Positions 11,499 to 22,855 of a DNA stretch of 64,000 bases are shown in pieces. The stretch's first letter is position 1. The number at the start of each line of letters is the position of its first letter. Under the pieces are notes generated by a model. The model had not been told where the DNA came from. It worked only from the letters and a program-made list of their open reading frames with translations, and did no database searches. Made by a program: the position numbers and the translations under genes. Source of the DNA: Pinus tabuliformis. Taxonomy: Eukaryota; Streptophyta; Pinopsida; Pinales; Pinaceae. The stretch spans positions 798,501,119 to 798,565,118 of the forward strand of contig CM062805.1 in assembly GCA_031772625.1 (NCBI GenBank), in the 5' to 3' direction.

Positions 11499-11735
11499 TC
11501 AAAGTCTTTTGATGCAACACAAAAACAATGAAAGTATTGTTACACAAGAACCAATACTAAGCAAATTTTGGTTGTTATACAAGAACCAACCAAAATAATA
11601 TGTTGCAATCGATTAAAAGTTTTCAAAGTCTTTTGATGCAACACAAAACAATGAAAGTATTGTTACACAAGAACCAATACTAAACAAATTTTGGTTGTCA
11701 CACAAGAACCAACCAAAATAATATGTTGCAAGCAA
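11499..11735 (+). repeat. 124-bp tandem duplication carrying hairpins with a constant loop
   Basis: Two copies start with CAAAGTCTTTTGATGCAAC at 11500 and 11624. Each holds two hairpins with almost the same 12-base loop (TTACACAAGAAC or TTATACAAGAAC) but unrelated perfect stems: AGTATTG/CAATACT (11533-11558, 11656-11681) and TTTTGGTTG/CAACCAAAA (11566-11595, 11689-11718). This is about 200 bases before the polypurine tract. Confidence 0.75.
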
Positions 11736-11900
11736 ATGTTTTTAAGAGAGAAGACTTTGCAAAAAGGAACAAAGTTGTTAAAAAGAAAATTATGTGAAGT
11801 TAAAAAAATCGACATCAGCAAGAGTTCATGTAAAAGCAAGACAATTCAAAATATCAAATCATGGTCAATGCAATAGATTGCATGAGGACATGCAATAACT

Positions 11901-11914
11901 TAAGTTGGGGAGTA
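11901..11914 (+). promoter_or_regulatory. Polypurine tract
   Basis: AAGTTGGGGAGTA precedes the LTR start TGTTGGGCC at 11915, identifying that LTR as a 3' LTR of a plus-strand element. Confidence 0.6.
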
Positions 11915-13275
11915 TGTTGGGCCTCCAAATTAACCATAATTTTTACTCCATTTTCACCTTTTATCCTCATTTTGTCATCTCATTTCACCATATTATCATT
12001 ACATAACCCTATATTTCCATTACCATATGAGTTTATATTCTCATTTTCCAAAGTTATTAATTTCATGTATTTAGAGTGGATTTATGATTAAAAGCTAGAG
12101 AAATAACATGTATTTGCTTATACCTAAAAGTGGCTTGAGTTTGATGACAAGTGTAGATCATTTGGAAGCTTCCAAGGCACCCTTATGTGGCCTCCCAAGA
12201 TCAAATTCGAATTTCAACTCAAGAGGTGGACCATATTCCAAGGAGAAAGATCATGGAGATTTTGATGTGTCATGGGATTTGTTTCTAGTATTTAGGGATA
12301 AGTTGAGACAAGTGTGGGTCTAGTAGATATTTAAGGGATCTACATTTATTGAGTAGATATCCCTAATTCATGTATAAATAAGAGGAGCATCCTCTAAATC
12401 ATGTACTGAAGGAGGAGGAGGGAGAGAAAACAATTATCAGTTATTCATTAGTATTAGATTTATGTTCATTCAACATGAATAATACCATTTTCTCCAAATC
12501 ATGAGTTATGAGTGTTGTTTGATTCTTAAGGTGTGATAATTGTTCATGTGTGCTCATTGAGGAATGGAAGGATCCCCATACTAAGATAAGTGCACTTTGT
12601 TGTAAAGTAATGTTGTGAATATACTAATCTTAATTATGATGTTCATCTTATTTCTTTCTTGTAAATACTTGTAGATAATTGTAGTATGAATTCATGTTTT
12701 GTTGTGTGAAGGTTGATCTCCTTTCAATAGCCAGTTTTGATGTGAGAAGGAAAACCAGGAACTCCTAAGTTAGGAGTCCCTTCTTCATGAGCTAGATTAA
12801 ATTGAAATAAGATTTACTTTCTCTTATGCTTTCCTAGATTACATTTACATGAATATTGATTCCCTTTCAGTATCTAGAGAAATCAAGTCCTCCTAAGTTA
12901 GGAGACTCTTCTCCATTAAGAACTGAACTGAAAACAATATTTACTTGCTTTCATTTACATGCCTTCTTTCCTGCTTTCTTAGGTGTTTGGGAATGTTATT
13001 ATAGAAAGATGGTAGAAGGACAACCAGGACTCTTGAACAAGAGACTCTTCTCTATCTTCTAAAGTAGAATAATTCCATTGATCAAACATTATTTTTATTC
13101 TTTCATAGAATAGATCTGATAGTTTAGATATGTAATATGCATTTCCATTCTAAACAAACTTCTTACACCGGTTTCATCTAAGGTCCCATATATATTGATT
13201 TGCTTCTAAGTTTACGATTCCTCGGATTGATAAATTAAATGACAGTGATTTAGCGGACAACTAAATCGCCCAACA
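11915..13275 (+). repeat. 3' LTR of a plus-strand element
   Basis: 1361 bp with terminal inverted TGTTGGGC...GCCCAACA. A TATA-like CATGTATAAATAAGAGG lies near 12370. It shares ends and parts of its U5-like sequence with the LTR at 1199-2508, so the families are related. The partner LTR lies outside the window. Its right end abuts integrase sequence of the next element, so this element inserted there; the expected 5-bp duplication to look for on the left is GAAGG. Confidence 0.7.
12740..13060 (+). repeat. Three hairpin-bearing units in the LTR
   Basis: Three units about 130 bp apart carry a short hairpin followed by (C)CTTCT: ACTCCTAA/TTAGGAGT (12761-12777), CTCCTAA/TTAGGAG (12890-12904) and CTCTTG/CAAGAG (13030-13043). 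The stems differ but pairing is kept. Confidence 0.6.
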
Positions 13276-13510
13276 GAAGGCTTTCCAACCCTTTGTAGAC
13301 ATCGAATGTCTTAGCGAATTCTTTCGAATATTTATTAATAGTTTGCCACCAGAGTCATGCGTGTAGTGTCTTTCTTGTGGTGGGTTTACCTCCCACATGC
13401 CCTCCTACAACCCCCGCGTGGCATTCCCATAGCACATCATTTATTTCATACTGGAGGATGCAGTGCCTCAATATTTGATCTAAGCCCATCTTGTAGAGGT
13501 GTCCTGCGAT
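13276..13510 (-). pseudogene. Integrase zinc-binding (H2C2) region, truncated
   Basis: The reverse strand reads ILRHCILQYEINDVLWECHAGVVGGH...TTRKTLHA.LWW in pieces across shifted frames. This is the typical gypsy stretch before the integrase core (E/D-H...GGH...WWP). The position of the second Cys pair is degraded, and the sequence stops abruptly at 13276 where the foreign LTR begins. Confidence 0.6.
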
Positions 13511-13513
13511 CAG

Positions 13514-15080
13514 CTAGTAATTTGCTGCCCTTACTACCAAGTGTTGTCTTTGTGCTATTGTATATCCTTCTGGGCACTGACCCGTTGATAATAATGTGGC
13601 AATCTCTTCTAGGTGGTCTGAGATTTCCTCTATTCTGAATAAATCAGCGTCGGGCAACCGATCATCCACTGTTCCTTCATTCTCCCCTGTCTCTAGTCGT
13701 GAGAGGTGGTTTGGTCCCACATTCAATCTGTCGGGTTTTATGACCACCTCGAAAGTGAATTCCTAGAACTGCAACAGCCATCGACATATTCTCCCTTCTA
13801 GTACTATCTTGTTTACCAAGTATTTGAGCGTGGAATGGTCTGTAAAGAATTTGAATGGTGCGCCTAATAAATAATGCCTAAACTTTTGGAGAGAATAACC
13901 ATTGCCAGGGCTTCTCTCTCAGTTGTTGTGTAGTTCCTCTCCATAGTTGACAACTTTCTGCTAGCATAGTACACAGGGTGGTCCATATTCTTCTCCCCTA
14001 GCTGTGCTAAGACCACTCCGACACGTCGATGTGCACATGGAACATTTTGTTCCAATCAAGATATACGAGTATCAGTGCGCTTACCAGTCTTTCCTTTAAC
14101 TTATTCAGAGTTGTCTGACAATCCTCATTCCAAACAAACTCCTCCATTTTATTTAGCAACTTTTCCAGTGGGGTTGTGATTGATGTGTAGTTCCTGATGA
14201 ATCGCCGGTAGTACCCCGTGTGACCTAGAGTTGATCTTAGTTGTTTTATGTTGCACGGTGGTTCCATGTGAATGATTACTGCAACCTTCACTGGGTCTAC
14301 ACATACTCCATCCTTGCAGATGATATGGCCTAGTAGTGTTCCAAACGGGACTGCGAAGATACATTTCTTGAGATTTAAATAAATCTGCAGTTGTCTACAC
14401 CTTTTAAACATTACTCTTAATAAGATGGTGTGTTGTTTTAACAGAATATGCATTGTCCAGTCATCCATGTACACCTATAGAAATTTGTGAATATAGTCTC
14501 GGAATGCAGCTATGACAACCCTTGATAATATTGTTAGTGCATTATTTAGTCCGAATGGCATCACATTGTATGCATATGACCCCCACTCAGTAGTGAATGT
14601 TGTTTTTCTTTTATCCTCAGCTATTTGAATTTGGTGGTACCCCGAAAATCCATCTGTGAACAAATATACTTCGTTCCCCACCACATTGTCTAGGACTTTA
14701 TCACTGAAGGGCATCGAGAATGGGTCATGCACACATGCGTTGTTAAGGCTTCTGTAATCAAGACATACTCTGATCTCAGTTGCATCCTTCTTGTTCTGTA
14801 TCACTATCGGGCTTATCCATTCAACTTCATCTACTAGAAATATGATTCCTGCTTGTAACATTTTGTTGATGTCTTTCTTAACTTTCTCTTTCACCCTTGG
14901 GTTTAATCTGTACAGTCTGTGCTTTACCGGTCGGGCCTCTGGTCTTAATACAATCTTAATTTCCCCTATATTTCCTTTTATCCCCTTCAAGTCTGCTACT
15001 AAGGCTGGGAATAGGTCCTGATATTCCTGTAGTAGGTAAAAAATCTCTTTTGTGGCCTTTTCGTCCCAATATTCTCCCAC
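13514..15080 (-). pseudogene. Reverse transcriptase and RNase H, broken
   Basis: 15080-14475 gives the RT fingers and palm (CLDYRSLNNACVHD, FTDGFSGYHQI, SYAYNVMPFGLNNA). A stop at 14475-14477 is followed in frame by VYMDDW, the catalytic YxDD box, then the thumb (KKCIFAVPFGTLLGHI) and the connection down to 14007. RNase H continues at 14055-13864 (VVLAQLGEKNMDHPVYYASRKLS, YTTTEREALAMV), followed by a linker (PDRLNVGPNHLSRLE, 13747-13514). There is at least one stop and one frameshift. It would copy element RNA if intact. Confidence 0.8.
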
Positions 15081-15279
15081 AGATGCTATGGTAGAAGTTG
15101 GGCACCTCCTGTTGAGGGACTTTCCCAGATGTCCCTCTCTCCTTCCGTTTCCCCAAAGGTTAGGTGTCTCAATCCATTTAACCCATCCTCCTCTGGCTCT
15201 GCTTCCACCTTGTCACAGGTTGCATATCCTAGCGACTCCATGTTGAATAGATATTGCATAAAAATTTATTCAGACCCTC

Positions 15280-15850
15280 CCTCAACCAATGGCTCTAGGG
15301 TGAACAGAACCCACTTTATTGCTTGGAGTGCCTCCGTCATGTGTGCTTCCTTACTTCTGAATGAAAATTTGCTAACAAATTGAACCTCCAAAGCATCCCA
15401 ATCTTTCGTCTGCCGACGGAGCTCCTCTTGTACATACCAAGCTCGGGGGACAATTCCGAGGGTATGTATAAATGTGTGTACCCATCAGTCCTTCAACATT
15501 CCATGGCTCTTCCACTTGGTTATGTAATCTGCGATGTGCTTCTTAGGACTTGAACCCCCCTGGTACTTTGCGTTATCCTGAGGCTAACCTTCCTTCTAGG
15601 AAAATCTCTCCTTCATGGGTTGCTTGATGCTCGTCCAGTCTCTTAGTGAATTGCGGTGCACATTCCACCATCTTTTTGGTGTTTCCATGAGGGCGATAAC
15701 ATGAAAGGGAACCTTTTGATCCTCTGTTATTTCCTGGTCTATCATGTTCAAGAAGGCGTCCACTTGTTCAAGGCCATAATATTTGGGATAGTTTCCCATC
15801 TCCATTCCTATCCAATTTACTCAGGTTACTATCGCACAACGTCTAGTTCA
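15280..15850 (-). pseudogene. Second gag-like domain between protease and RT
   Basis: The reverse strand encodes MGNYPKYYGLEQVDAFLNM, ALMETPKRWWNVHRNSLRDW and, after stops, DNAKYQGGSSPKKHI, WVHTFIHTLGIVPRAWY, ELRRQTKDWDALEVQFVSKF. PKRWW and W...F-x-x-F are the pattern of retrotransposon gag (capsid) domains. A gag domain is normally upstream of protease, so its place here is odd. It may be a duplication, a fused second element, or a domain with another role. Confidence 0.5.
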
Positions 15851-15861
15851 TATGCGCCTTG

Positions 15862-16380
15862 CTAACATGCATCCCATGCAGCTTCCAAGCAGGTCTCTGA
15901 ACTTTGGATACTTCTCCAGCTGATGGAGCTTCCTGCCATGGGATTTATATAATCTTCCCTCTTCCCCGTAGTGAGTGTGTAAAGTTGGTCTAGCATTCCT
16001 GGTTCATCCCTATCATCTACTGGCTCTGTGAACCTAGGTCCTTGATAGGGGTCCAAGGGTTGGATCACCCTTAATCCTTCTACTTCAAAAATCATCAGTT
16101 TTTTCTTTAGGTCAATGAAAACATAATTTTCGTAGGCCCAATTGATCCCAAGAAGCGCCTGGTATGGGTCCTTATCCCCCATGATGTTAATCGCCTCGAA
16201 TTCAGTGTGTGTCTTCACCCCCGCTACATCGATTTCCACGTTCTCCAACCTCCCAATGGGCAGTATATAGTATTGATTTTCCATTCTTAGTTGAATTGGT
16301 GAGTATTTCAGTTGTGGCTTCCCCATTGCCTCCCCTGTTTTTCTAGGTAGGATGTTTACATCCGATCCCAAGTCTAACAT
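15862..16380 (-). pseudogene. Retropepsin-like aspartic protease, active site altered
   Basis: 172 codons with LDLGSDVNILP where a functional enzyme has DSG or DTG, then IEVDVAG-like strands and ALLGINWAYEN, the second conserved hydrophobic-G block. The Asp-Leu-Gly change and upstream stops suggest loss of activity. It would process the polyprotein. Confidence 0.7.
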
Positions 16381-16642
16381 TGTGTCCCTTATCTAGAACC
16401 CTGTAACCTGCGCATTAATTCAGAACTCTTTGTCACTTCTCCTTTTGTTCTGTTTCACTCTTCTGGAGTTCTTCTCTAGCAAATCTGCTAGTGATTGCTC
16501 CACTTCCCCTTTTTTACAGATACCGTAGCTTTCAAACTTTTCCTCAACTCCTTCAACATGCCTTCATCCTCAAAAATCTTCAAGAATAGTTTAAACCATT
16601 CTTCAATCGTCTAGCTCGCTCAAGCACGTGATCCTGCCGTTT

Positions 16643-18591
16643 CTAGTTGTCTCTTTTCTCGGTCATCTCCTCAAATAGCTTAGCTACCTCATGATAATAT
16701 TTCCTTTGGCATTCGGGCTGATATACTTTCTGTGGAGATGTTTCTTTAACAATCAAGGGTGGGTCCATTTTTCTACGATCCTCCCCTGTCCTCTTTCCTC
16801 CTTGGGTGACTATATTAATATTGGTTGCAGTAAGACCATCACCAGCCCACGGTTTGGCATTAACCAAGTTAGCCCCCCTTTGCCTGGTCCTTTCTTCCCA
16901 CTTTGCAATGAGTTCTAGACAATTCTCCATGGCGTGGGTATTAATCCTGCATTGTGAGCACCAAGGTCTCCTTGAGAGCAGACATTCCCTGGCGACATGC
17001 CCCTCCTAGTTGCAGTTGTAACACCTCACGGGCCCTCTTCCTCCAGCTCTCCCTCCTCGCCCATTTCCTCCTTGTCCTCCCTGATTTGACTCATTAACTC
17101 TGAATGTAGATCTTTCTAGCCTTTCTACTAGAGCATCCAATGCTCTGCACTGATCAGTGTGATGCGTTGTAGATGCACAAACTCGTGGTAGTTGTTAATG
17201 GGGATGTTGGAGTATTTCTGTAGTATCGAGCACACCCGCGACATGTGTCCGTACACTCTACAGATTTCACAAAAATCTTGGGTATTCCTTCCTGGGAATG
17301 CTCCTTGCGCTCCTATAGCCACAACTCCTACGGTCGGTGGGGCCCCTGACAATCCCGCGACTCCCCCTGGATGATTAATCCTTCGCAACCTAGGGCATTC
17401 TATTGCAACGTGCCCTTCCACCATGCAGTGGGTGCACCATACATTGGGTCTGGCTAGTCGTACTAGCTAAAGATCCTTGAGCTTCTCCATTAATGTTACA
17501 ATCTGGTTCTAGAGACCCATGATCGACGGGTCTTGCAATCGTGTCCCTCCCATGTATTCATGAGGATACCCAGCCATAGCCTCTATTCGGGATGCTTGCT
17601 CCAACACATCTTGGAGGGTTCCAATTTTTTGTTGCATCAGCGGTGTTCTAGTTAGGGGCAAGAGTGCCTTGATAAACCAGTCTCGTTGGTGATTTGGGTA
17701 CAGGGTGTACCTCAACTTTGCGATGGAATCCTTAAACCTTTGCATGAGCTCCCAGGCTGTCTCACCCTCCTTTTTCTTAATTTCCCACAACTTCAACAGC
17801 CCCTATTAGTTCGTCTGTGGTACTTTGAACTCCTGCACAAATCCTCTCTTGATATCATCTATCGTGGGGTTCTGGTTCTGCTCCGCCCACTTTATAAACT
17901 AGCGCAGAGCCCTCTCCCTTAGCGTGGTCTGGAATTCCACTGTCCTGACATTGTCTAGAGTCTAACGTGCTCTCCAAATAGCCTCACAGAGATACCAATG
18001 TTGCTCCACATCCTCGTTTCCCCTTCCCACAAATTCTAGATATCTGGTAAAATATCTTGCCATACTGACTTTGGTGCAAGATAATAACACGAACCCTTTG
18101 TTCCCAGGCTATTGGGATCCCTAGAGTCCTAAGTTACTAATACTACTGACTCCTTTGTTGCTCCCAATATTAAAACTGGCTTTGTATTTCTCACGCGCAC
18201 TATGTACCTGTACTGCCTTGGCTAAGCTAATAACAAATTCCTCCAAATTGTAATAAGGTACCAGGGGAAGATCGAGGGAAATGCCACCGGTGTCTCGGGA
18301 GTATCGTTGTTGATTCTTAATGGATGTCTCTCCTTCATTAAATAATCTCCTCATCACATCGCCCATGTCTTCTTCTCCTTCCTCTCCATATCCACTCAGC
18401 CTCTGCTCTTGCGATCCACCTTCTGCAACATGTAGGGAAGGTTTCTTTTCATTCCTCTGACTCCTACGTCTCCCGTCACTGCTCTGGCTCTGCCCAACAT
18501 CTTCCTCTCCTCCCTCCTCGACTCGGGGTCTTCCCAACACCACTCCTACTTGGTGTGGGCCCATCCTCTTCTTCCCCAAAGTCTTAATCAC
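16643..18591 (-). pseudogene. Gag with four CCHC zinc knuckles, broken
   Basis: 18591-18121 is a charged N-terminal segment. 17796-17509 (MKLWEIKKKEGETAWELMQRF, ALLPLTRTPL) is the C-terminal half of a gag domain. Four CX2CX4HX4C knuckles follow between about 17430 and 16915: CTHCMVEGHVAIEC, CEICRVYGHMSRVC, CYNCN(stop)EGHVAREC and CSQCRINTHAMENC. Stops and frame changes separate them. Plant gypsy gag usually has one or two knuckles. They would bind element RNA. Confidence 0.7.
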
Positions 18592-19278
18592 TCTCGTCTT
18601 CCACTTATCTACTAGCAGTTCTCTCCTCTATGCTTTGACATCTCTAGCTTTCTTCAACTCTTTTGCATCCATCCCTTCAGCAGCATCTATATTCCTCAAC
18701 TGGTGGCTTCCCCCCTCTACGTCCTCCCCTTGGTACTAGGGTTTTACGCTGCCATCCCTGTGGTAGGCAAGGGCAGTAATCTTTCTTCTACCATAAACAT
18801 CTTAATCCACATCGAGACTTCCTTCATCAACCTCCCTCTTAATCCAGAGCCGAATACAGCTTCCACTTTTGAAAAAGAATGATAACTCTCCGCAAAAAAT
18901 TCAACTATATATCCTTCCACCGTAATATTTACCCAAAAATCGATTGCTCTAGTCAAATCATTGTCCAATTGTTGGAGCAGTGTGATATCAAACAGAGGCC
19001 AGTTGCGATGAGTTGTCGTCGATCCCCCCGACTGGTTCTACCCCTTCAACCTTCTTAACCAATTGTACAGGTCTTCGGGGAACTTGCACTACAACATATC
19101 ATACTGATCATTGGTACCATCGACATATAAAATCCCCTCACTTATCTTTCTGATTGGTTTATTTCTACTGACAGCTTGCTTTGCTACAAACTAATCTACT
19201 TTATGATTCCACCAATCCCTGACTTCTCTCTTGAATATCCTCGACACCATGTTCCGAACCAGTTCTCCTAACTTCAGG
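18592..19278 (-). other. Gag upstream region/leader
   Basis: Contains a 74-codon fragment (18968-18744, FWVNITVEGYIVEFFAESYH) that looks like degraded coding sequence upstream of gag. The rest is unrecognised. Confidence 0.35.
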
Positions 19279-19296
19279 TCCTGGCAACGGAACCAT
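19279..19296 (-). promoter_or_regulatory. Primer-binding-site-like sequence
   Basis: The reverse strand TGGTTCCGTTGCCAGGAC sits 2 bases inside the LTR end. It resembles the TGGCGCCGTTGCCGGGGA type with changes; I do not assign a tRNA. Confidence 0.5.
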
Positions 19297-19297
19297 T

Positions 19298-20141
19298 TGT
19301 TGGCCTGAAAGAGTCATCAGGGAGAAAAGACCCTGGGTTCGGGCATAGAGGGCCAACAATGGTACGGTGTAGTCTAGGACAACGCCCGCATTTTCACCTT
19401 ATCCAAAGGGTAAGGAGTCTCACCTGAGGTGTGCCGCAACCGGAAGTAAGAAAGGTTCAGCATGGGGTCAAGGGAACACCAACTGAGGTATCAGCCAATA
19501 ACAAAAGAATATCCATTACATGCGAAACAGTGATAAAGCATAATAACAATTACATAAGAACTACTAAATACATGCATTTGGTGGAACATTTAAATTTTTT
19601 AGAAACTCATCATACCAAGGGATCCATACACATCATGATTTGCAACTAGTCTAACTGTCTTTCTATTAACTTAACAATAAAATAGTACAACATGTCTTTA
19701 GCATCCGCCACAAGAACCTACAAGGAATACCTAGATCAGATCCATGAGGTTGGTCTCGATCTCAAGGGCCCCGTTCGCAGGGATTCCTGCATCCTGCTAC
19801 CCATCTACCGCAACCAAAACTCTGCCGCTAGCTCCAACAACCTTGCCCGCTATCTCATTCACCAGCCAACCTCTCTTCTTTTCTGGCCCTTTACTTTTAT
19901 ATTCTTTTCTGCTGCCTAAACTGACAGTTCCCGCTCAGCTGCTCTTTCACCTTCCCGCCCACTCAGTTGCCTTTTTCTTCCACTACCCCCTTGCCACAAC
20001 TCTTGCACAACTGCCTGTTCTTTCCTTATTGTCCAGCTGACTCTTCCGCAAGCTAATCATTGTTGCCACCTACTTCCTTCTCATCCTTTGGTCAACCAAA
20101 ATTGGCCAAAACCTTTTCAAAAATAAACGAAGGCCCCAACA
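19298..20141 (-). repeat. 5' LTR of the decayed gypsy element
   Basis: 844 bp, TGTTGGCC on the left and GGCCCCAACA on the right, complementary ends, next to the primer-site-like sequence on the reverse strand. No partner is in the window. Confidence 0.65.
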
Positions 20142-21208
20142 AATCCTAAACAACACTCATAAGTAAAAGTGGTTCTTTATAGAGACAATAAGCCAACTTG
20201 AAAATGAAGAAGGAAAAATTAAAAACAAATCTCTCTCCAAAGCAAGTAGAGCAAAATGCTAATTATCACAATTTGCTTCTCAGAAAAAAAAAAAAAAACA
20301 CCAAAAGCTTGGGAAAAGAAAAACAAAAGCGACGTTTTTGTGTTTTTTCTTTTAAGGAAACAAAAACAACTTTTTGAGGTCACAAAAGTACTAATAAAAT
20401 TCGAAAGATCAAGAAATAAGTTCAAGGAGTCTTTAAATCTCACAAGTCATAAAACTCATAAATAACTAAAAATTGAAATAGGAAAGACTACAAACTTGCA
20501 CAAACTGATCCAAACAGTAGCAAAATATTTCGGAAAACTGATAAAATGTCAAGAAAGAAATACTTTCAAACTTTCCAAAAAGAATCTCAAAGAAGCACGA
20601 GAAGCAACAAGGCCACCAAACAAGAAAAGCAAGGGAACTTGAAATCTAGGTTGAAAATGAAATCAAAATCAATTTCTTGTTATAGAAAACTAGAACATCC
20701 AAGAACTTCAAAGTGAAGCCTTGGAGCCAAGAAACAAACTATGAACTTTCTTAAGAAGCAATCCTTGGTCAATCAAAACTTTTCAGTGAGAAGGAGATTT
20801 TGAAAAGGAAAACTAGCAGGAAAACTGAGTTCTCCAAATAACAGATGACTATACAACAACATAAATCACCAGGCAGTAGACCTAACTGGGCAAAAAGATT
20901 TGAAAAAACAATTCAAAAAATTTCATACGCAACTATGTAAAGACACAGAAGCGTGCACACGCATTTCAAATACAAGAAACTCGTGTATACACGAGTCTAC
21001 TTGAAGAAACATGCGTGTATACATGACTGTAACCCAAGAAAACAATGTATACAAAGCTCAATTAGGAAAAAACAAAAATCAAAGTTTGATCAAGAAGATC
21101 AAACTTGATGCCTAGGACACTAATGGATCAAACAACACTGTAAAAGCAAGAAATCAATAAATTGAACCCTGATTGAGAACAAATAACCCAAACCAGGAAT
21201 AACAAGAA
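20142..21208 (-). other. 5' untranslated remnant of a minus-strand element
   Basis: No coding motif was seen. It is A- and AAG-rich on the plus strand, with repeated GTGTATACACGAGT/GTGTATACATGA strings (20960-21030). It lies between the primer site at 21213-21232 and the inserted gypsy LTR, so it is probably the leader of the element whose LTR is 21236-22254. Confidence 0.4.
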
Positions 21209-21212
21209 TGTT

Positions 21213-21232
21213 ATTCCCAGCAGAGTCACCAA
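21213..21232 (-). promoter_or_regulatory. Primer-binding site, Ogre/Tat-like
   Basis: The reverse strand TTGGTGACTCTGCTGGGAAT lies 3 bases from the LTR end ...CCCACAACA. It is close to the TGGCGACTCCGCTGGGGA site of the element at 50272-58396, a type linked to tRNA-Arg in Ogre elements. Confidence 0.6.
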
Positions 21233-21235
21233 CTC

Positions 21236-22254
21236 TGTTGTGGGTGATAACACCCTAGGGTCTTTGGTTGAGAAGCCCAACAAAGCGAAGGGCAAACCAC
21301 AACAAGAAATGCTCAGGCAATCAACCTAAATGATTATTCTACTGAACTTTGTAAGAGTGTCCTTACCTGGAAGTCCTATGTTTGAGTAGATCCCGCAGGG
21401 TGCAAACCCTCAACTGCTATTGATGTCTTCGAAACCTGAAAATGATTCGAATGAAACATATACAACAGTAGAAACAAAAATAATGTTCATGATATTAACT
21501 TTAAATCATATAAATGAATGAACAATTATGCATCAATGTAATATTCATAAATGAATTACAATATAAATAGATGCATAAACACATTTAATATCAGAAACAG
21601 AACAACATTCCTTTATTGAAGTTAGCTACAAGTAAAGTGGAGAAATACGACCTGAGTCCTTCTCCAGCTCCAAGTGGAACCATCCTCTGGATCCGTCCTT
21701 TCCCGGCCTCAGCAATCTTCCTCCATCACCAATACAAGGATATCTCAAGAAAGATGAAGGATATCTCCAACAAGGAAACAAGGGTTTCCTGAAGCTTTGG
21801 GGAGTGCAGGAGGCATAGGGATTTCGTCAGACTCGATCAGGGATAATCTCACTATAGTATCAATATCTCATATCTTCTCCCTTAAGGCCTTCCCATGGAG
21901 GTTTATTTATACTTCTCCAAATTAGTTTTTTCAATTGGGAAACAATTGGGCCACGGGCAATAGGAAGTGAGTAACAGGTAAAACCCATGAACTCCACCCG
22001 AAATTAAGGAAATTTAATTTTTTTAAGTGTTTTAACATATGTACGTAGGTTGGGTATATGTTGACCCACGTGTACACGCTTTTATCACAGGGAAAAGTAG
22101 CGTATAGGGAATAAAACATTATTTTTTAAATTTTGGACCAAGTCTAGAAGGAATGGTTGCCCTAGGGCATAATTAGAGCATTAAATCTACTAGGAGTGGT
22201 AAATGGTGCTATAACACATCTGCAAATAGATTCACAGATATTTTTTGTGTAACA
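21236..22254 (-). repeat. LTR of a minus-strand element (right end approximate)
   Basis: Left end TGTTGTGGG beside a primer site. A reverse-strand TATA box (GTATAAATAAACC) is near 21905. The right end is placed at TGTAACA (22248-22254) because the reverse strand would then start TGTTACA. Length about 1.02 kb; there is no partner in the window. Confidence 0.5.
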
Positions 22255-22855
22255 GTTGATTAGCTAAAGAAGAGGATCATGTAGCAAAGGCATAGATACT
22301 TTCGTAATGATCCTCAGAACCCAATCTCTGTAGCAATAGAAAAGATGATCACCTCCAACACGAGAATAAATCTGAGGGAAGTTATGGCAGTGATTGTTGC
22401 ATTCTCTACATCGCCACATGATAACTTAGAATATTTTCTAAATGATAATGCCAGACTGAGAAGAGAAATTGTTACGATGAAGAAATAGGTAGATCATCTT
22501 GCAATGGAGAACCAATAGTTGTTATCACAGAACTCCAATATCGCAGAATGGAAATCAACCATGCTAGATGAATTGGGACCAATGGAGGATACCATGGAAT
22601 AACTATAAAATGACATGATATTTATATAATAGGTCATGAATCCTCTCATTGGCATTCATAAGAATGCACAGGAAGTGATGAAACTCCTAAAGATAGTAAC
22701 CAGAGTAGTTGACCAGATGCAGGAGTGGACTGCCAAATATCCAAATGCCTCAAAGAATTTGGGAAATAAGGATAAGCTCTTTGTAGAAATAGATAGAGTG
22801 CAATTGAGACTCCACCTACAAAATTACTCACATTTGGGAGCACAGTCAGTTTTTA
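22255..22855 (+). pseudogene. Decayed coiled-coil coding remnant, 5' part
   Basis: One frame reads with stops TMKK*VDHLAMENQ, WKSTMLDELGPMEDTME, then NPLIGIHKNAQEVMKLLK, IVTRVVDQMQEWTAKYPNA. The stops are mostly TAG or TAA where glutamine would fit. It continues after the inserted chromovirus at 27883. I do not recognise the family. It might be the C-terminal half of the unknown ORF flanking the element at 42854-62507. Confidence 0.45.

Larger units (their letters stand above)
13276..20141 (-). mobile_element. Decayed Ty3/gypsy element, 3' part missing
   Basis: Reading right to left: LTR, primer-site-like sequence, gag with zinc knuckles, protease, a second gag-like domain, RT, RNase H and the start of integrase. 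There are several stops and frame breaks. It is cut at 13276 inside the integrase by the LTR at 11915-13275. The remaining integrase and other LTR should lie left of the window, beyond that element. Confidence 0.8.
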
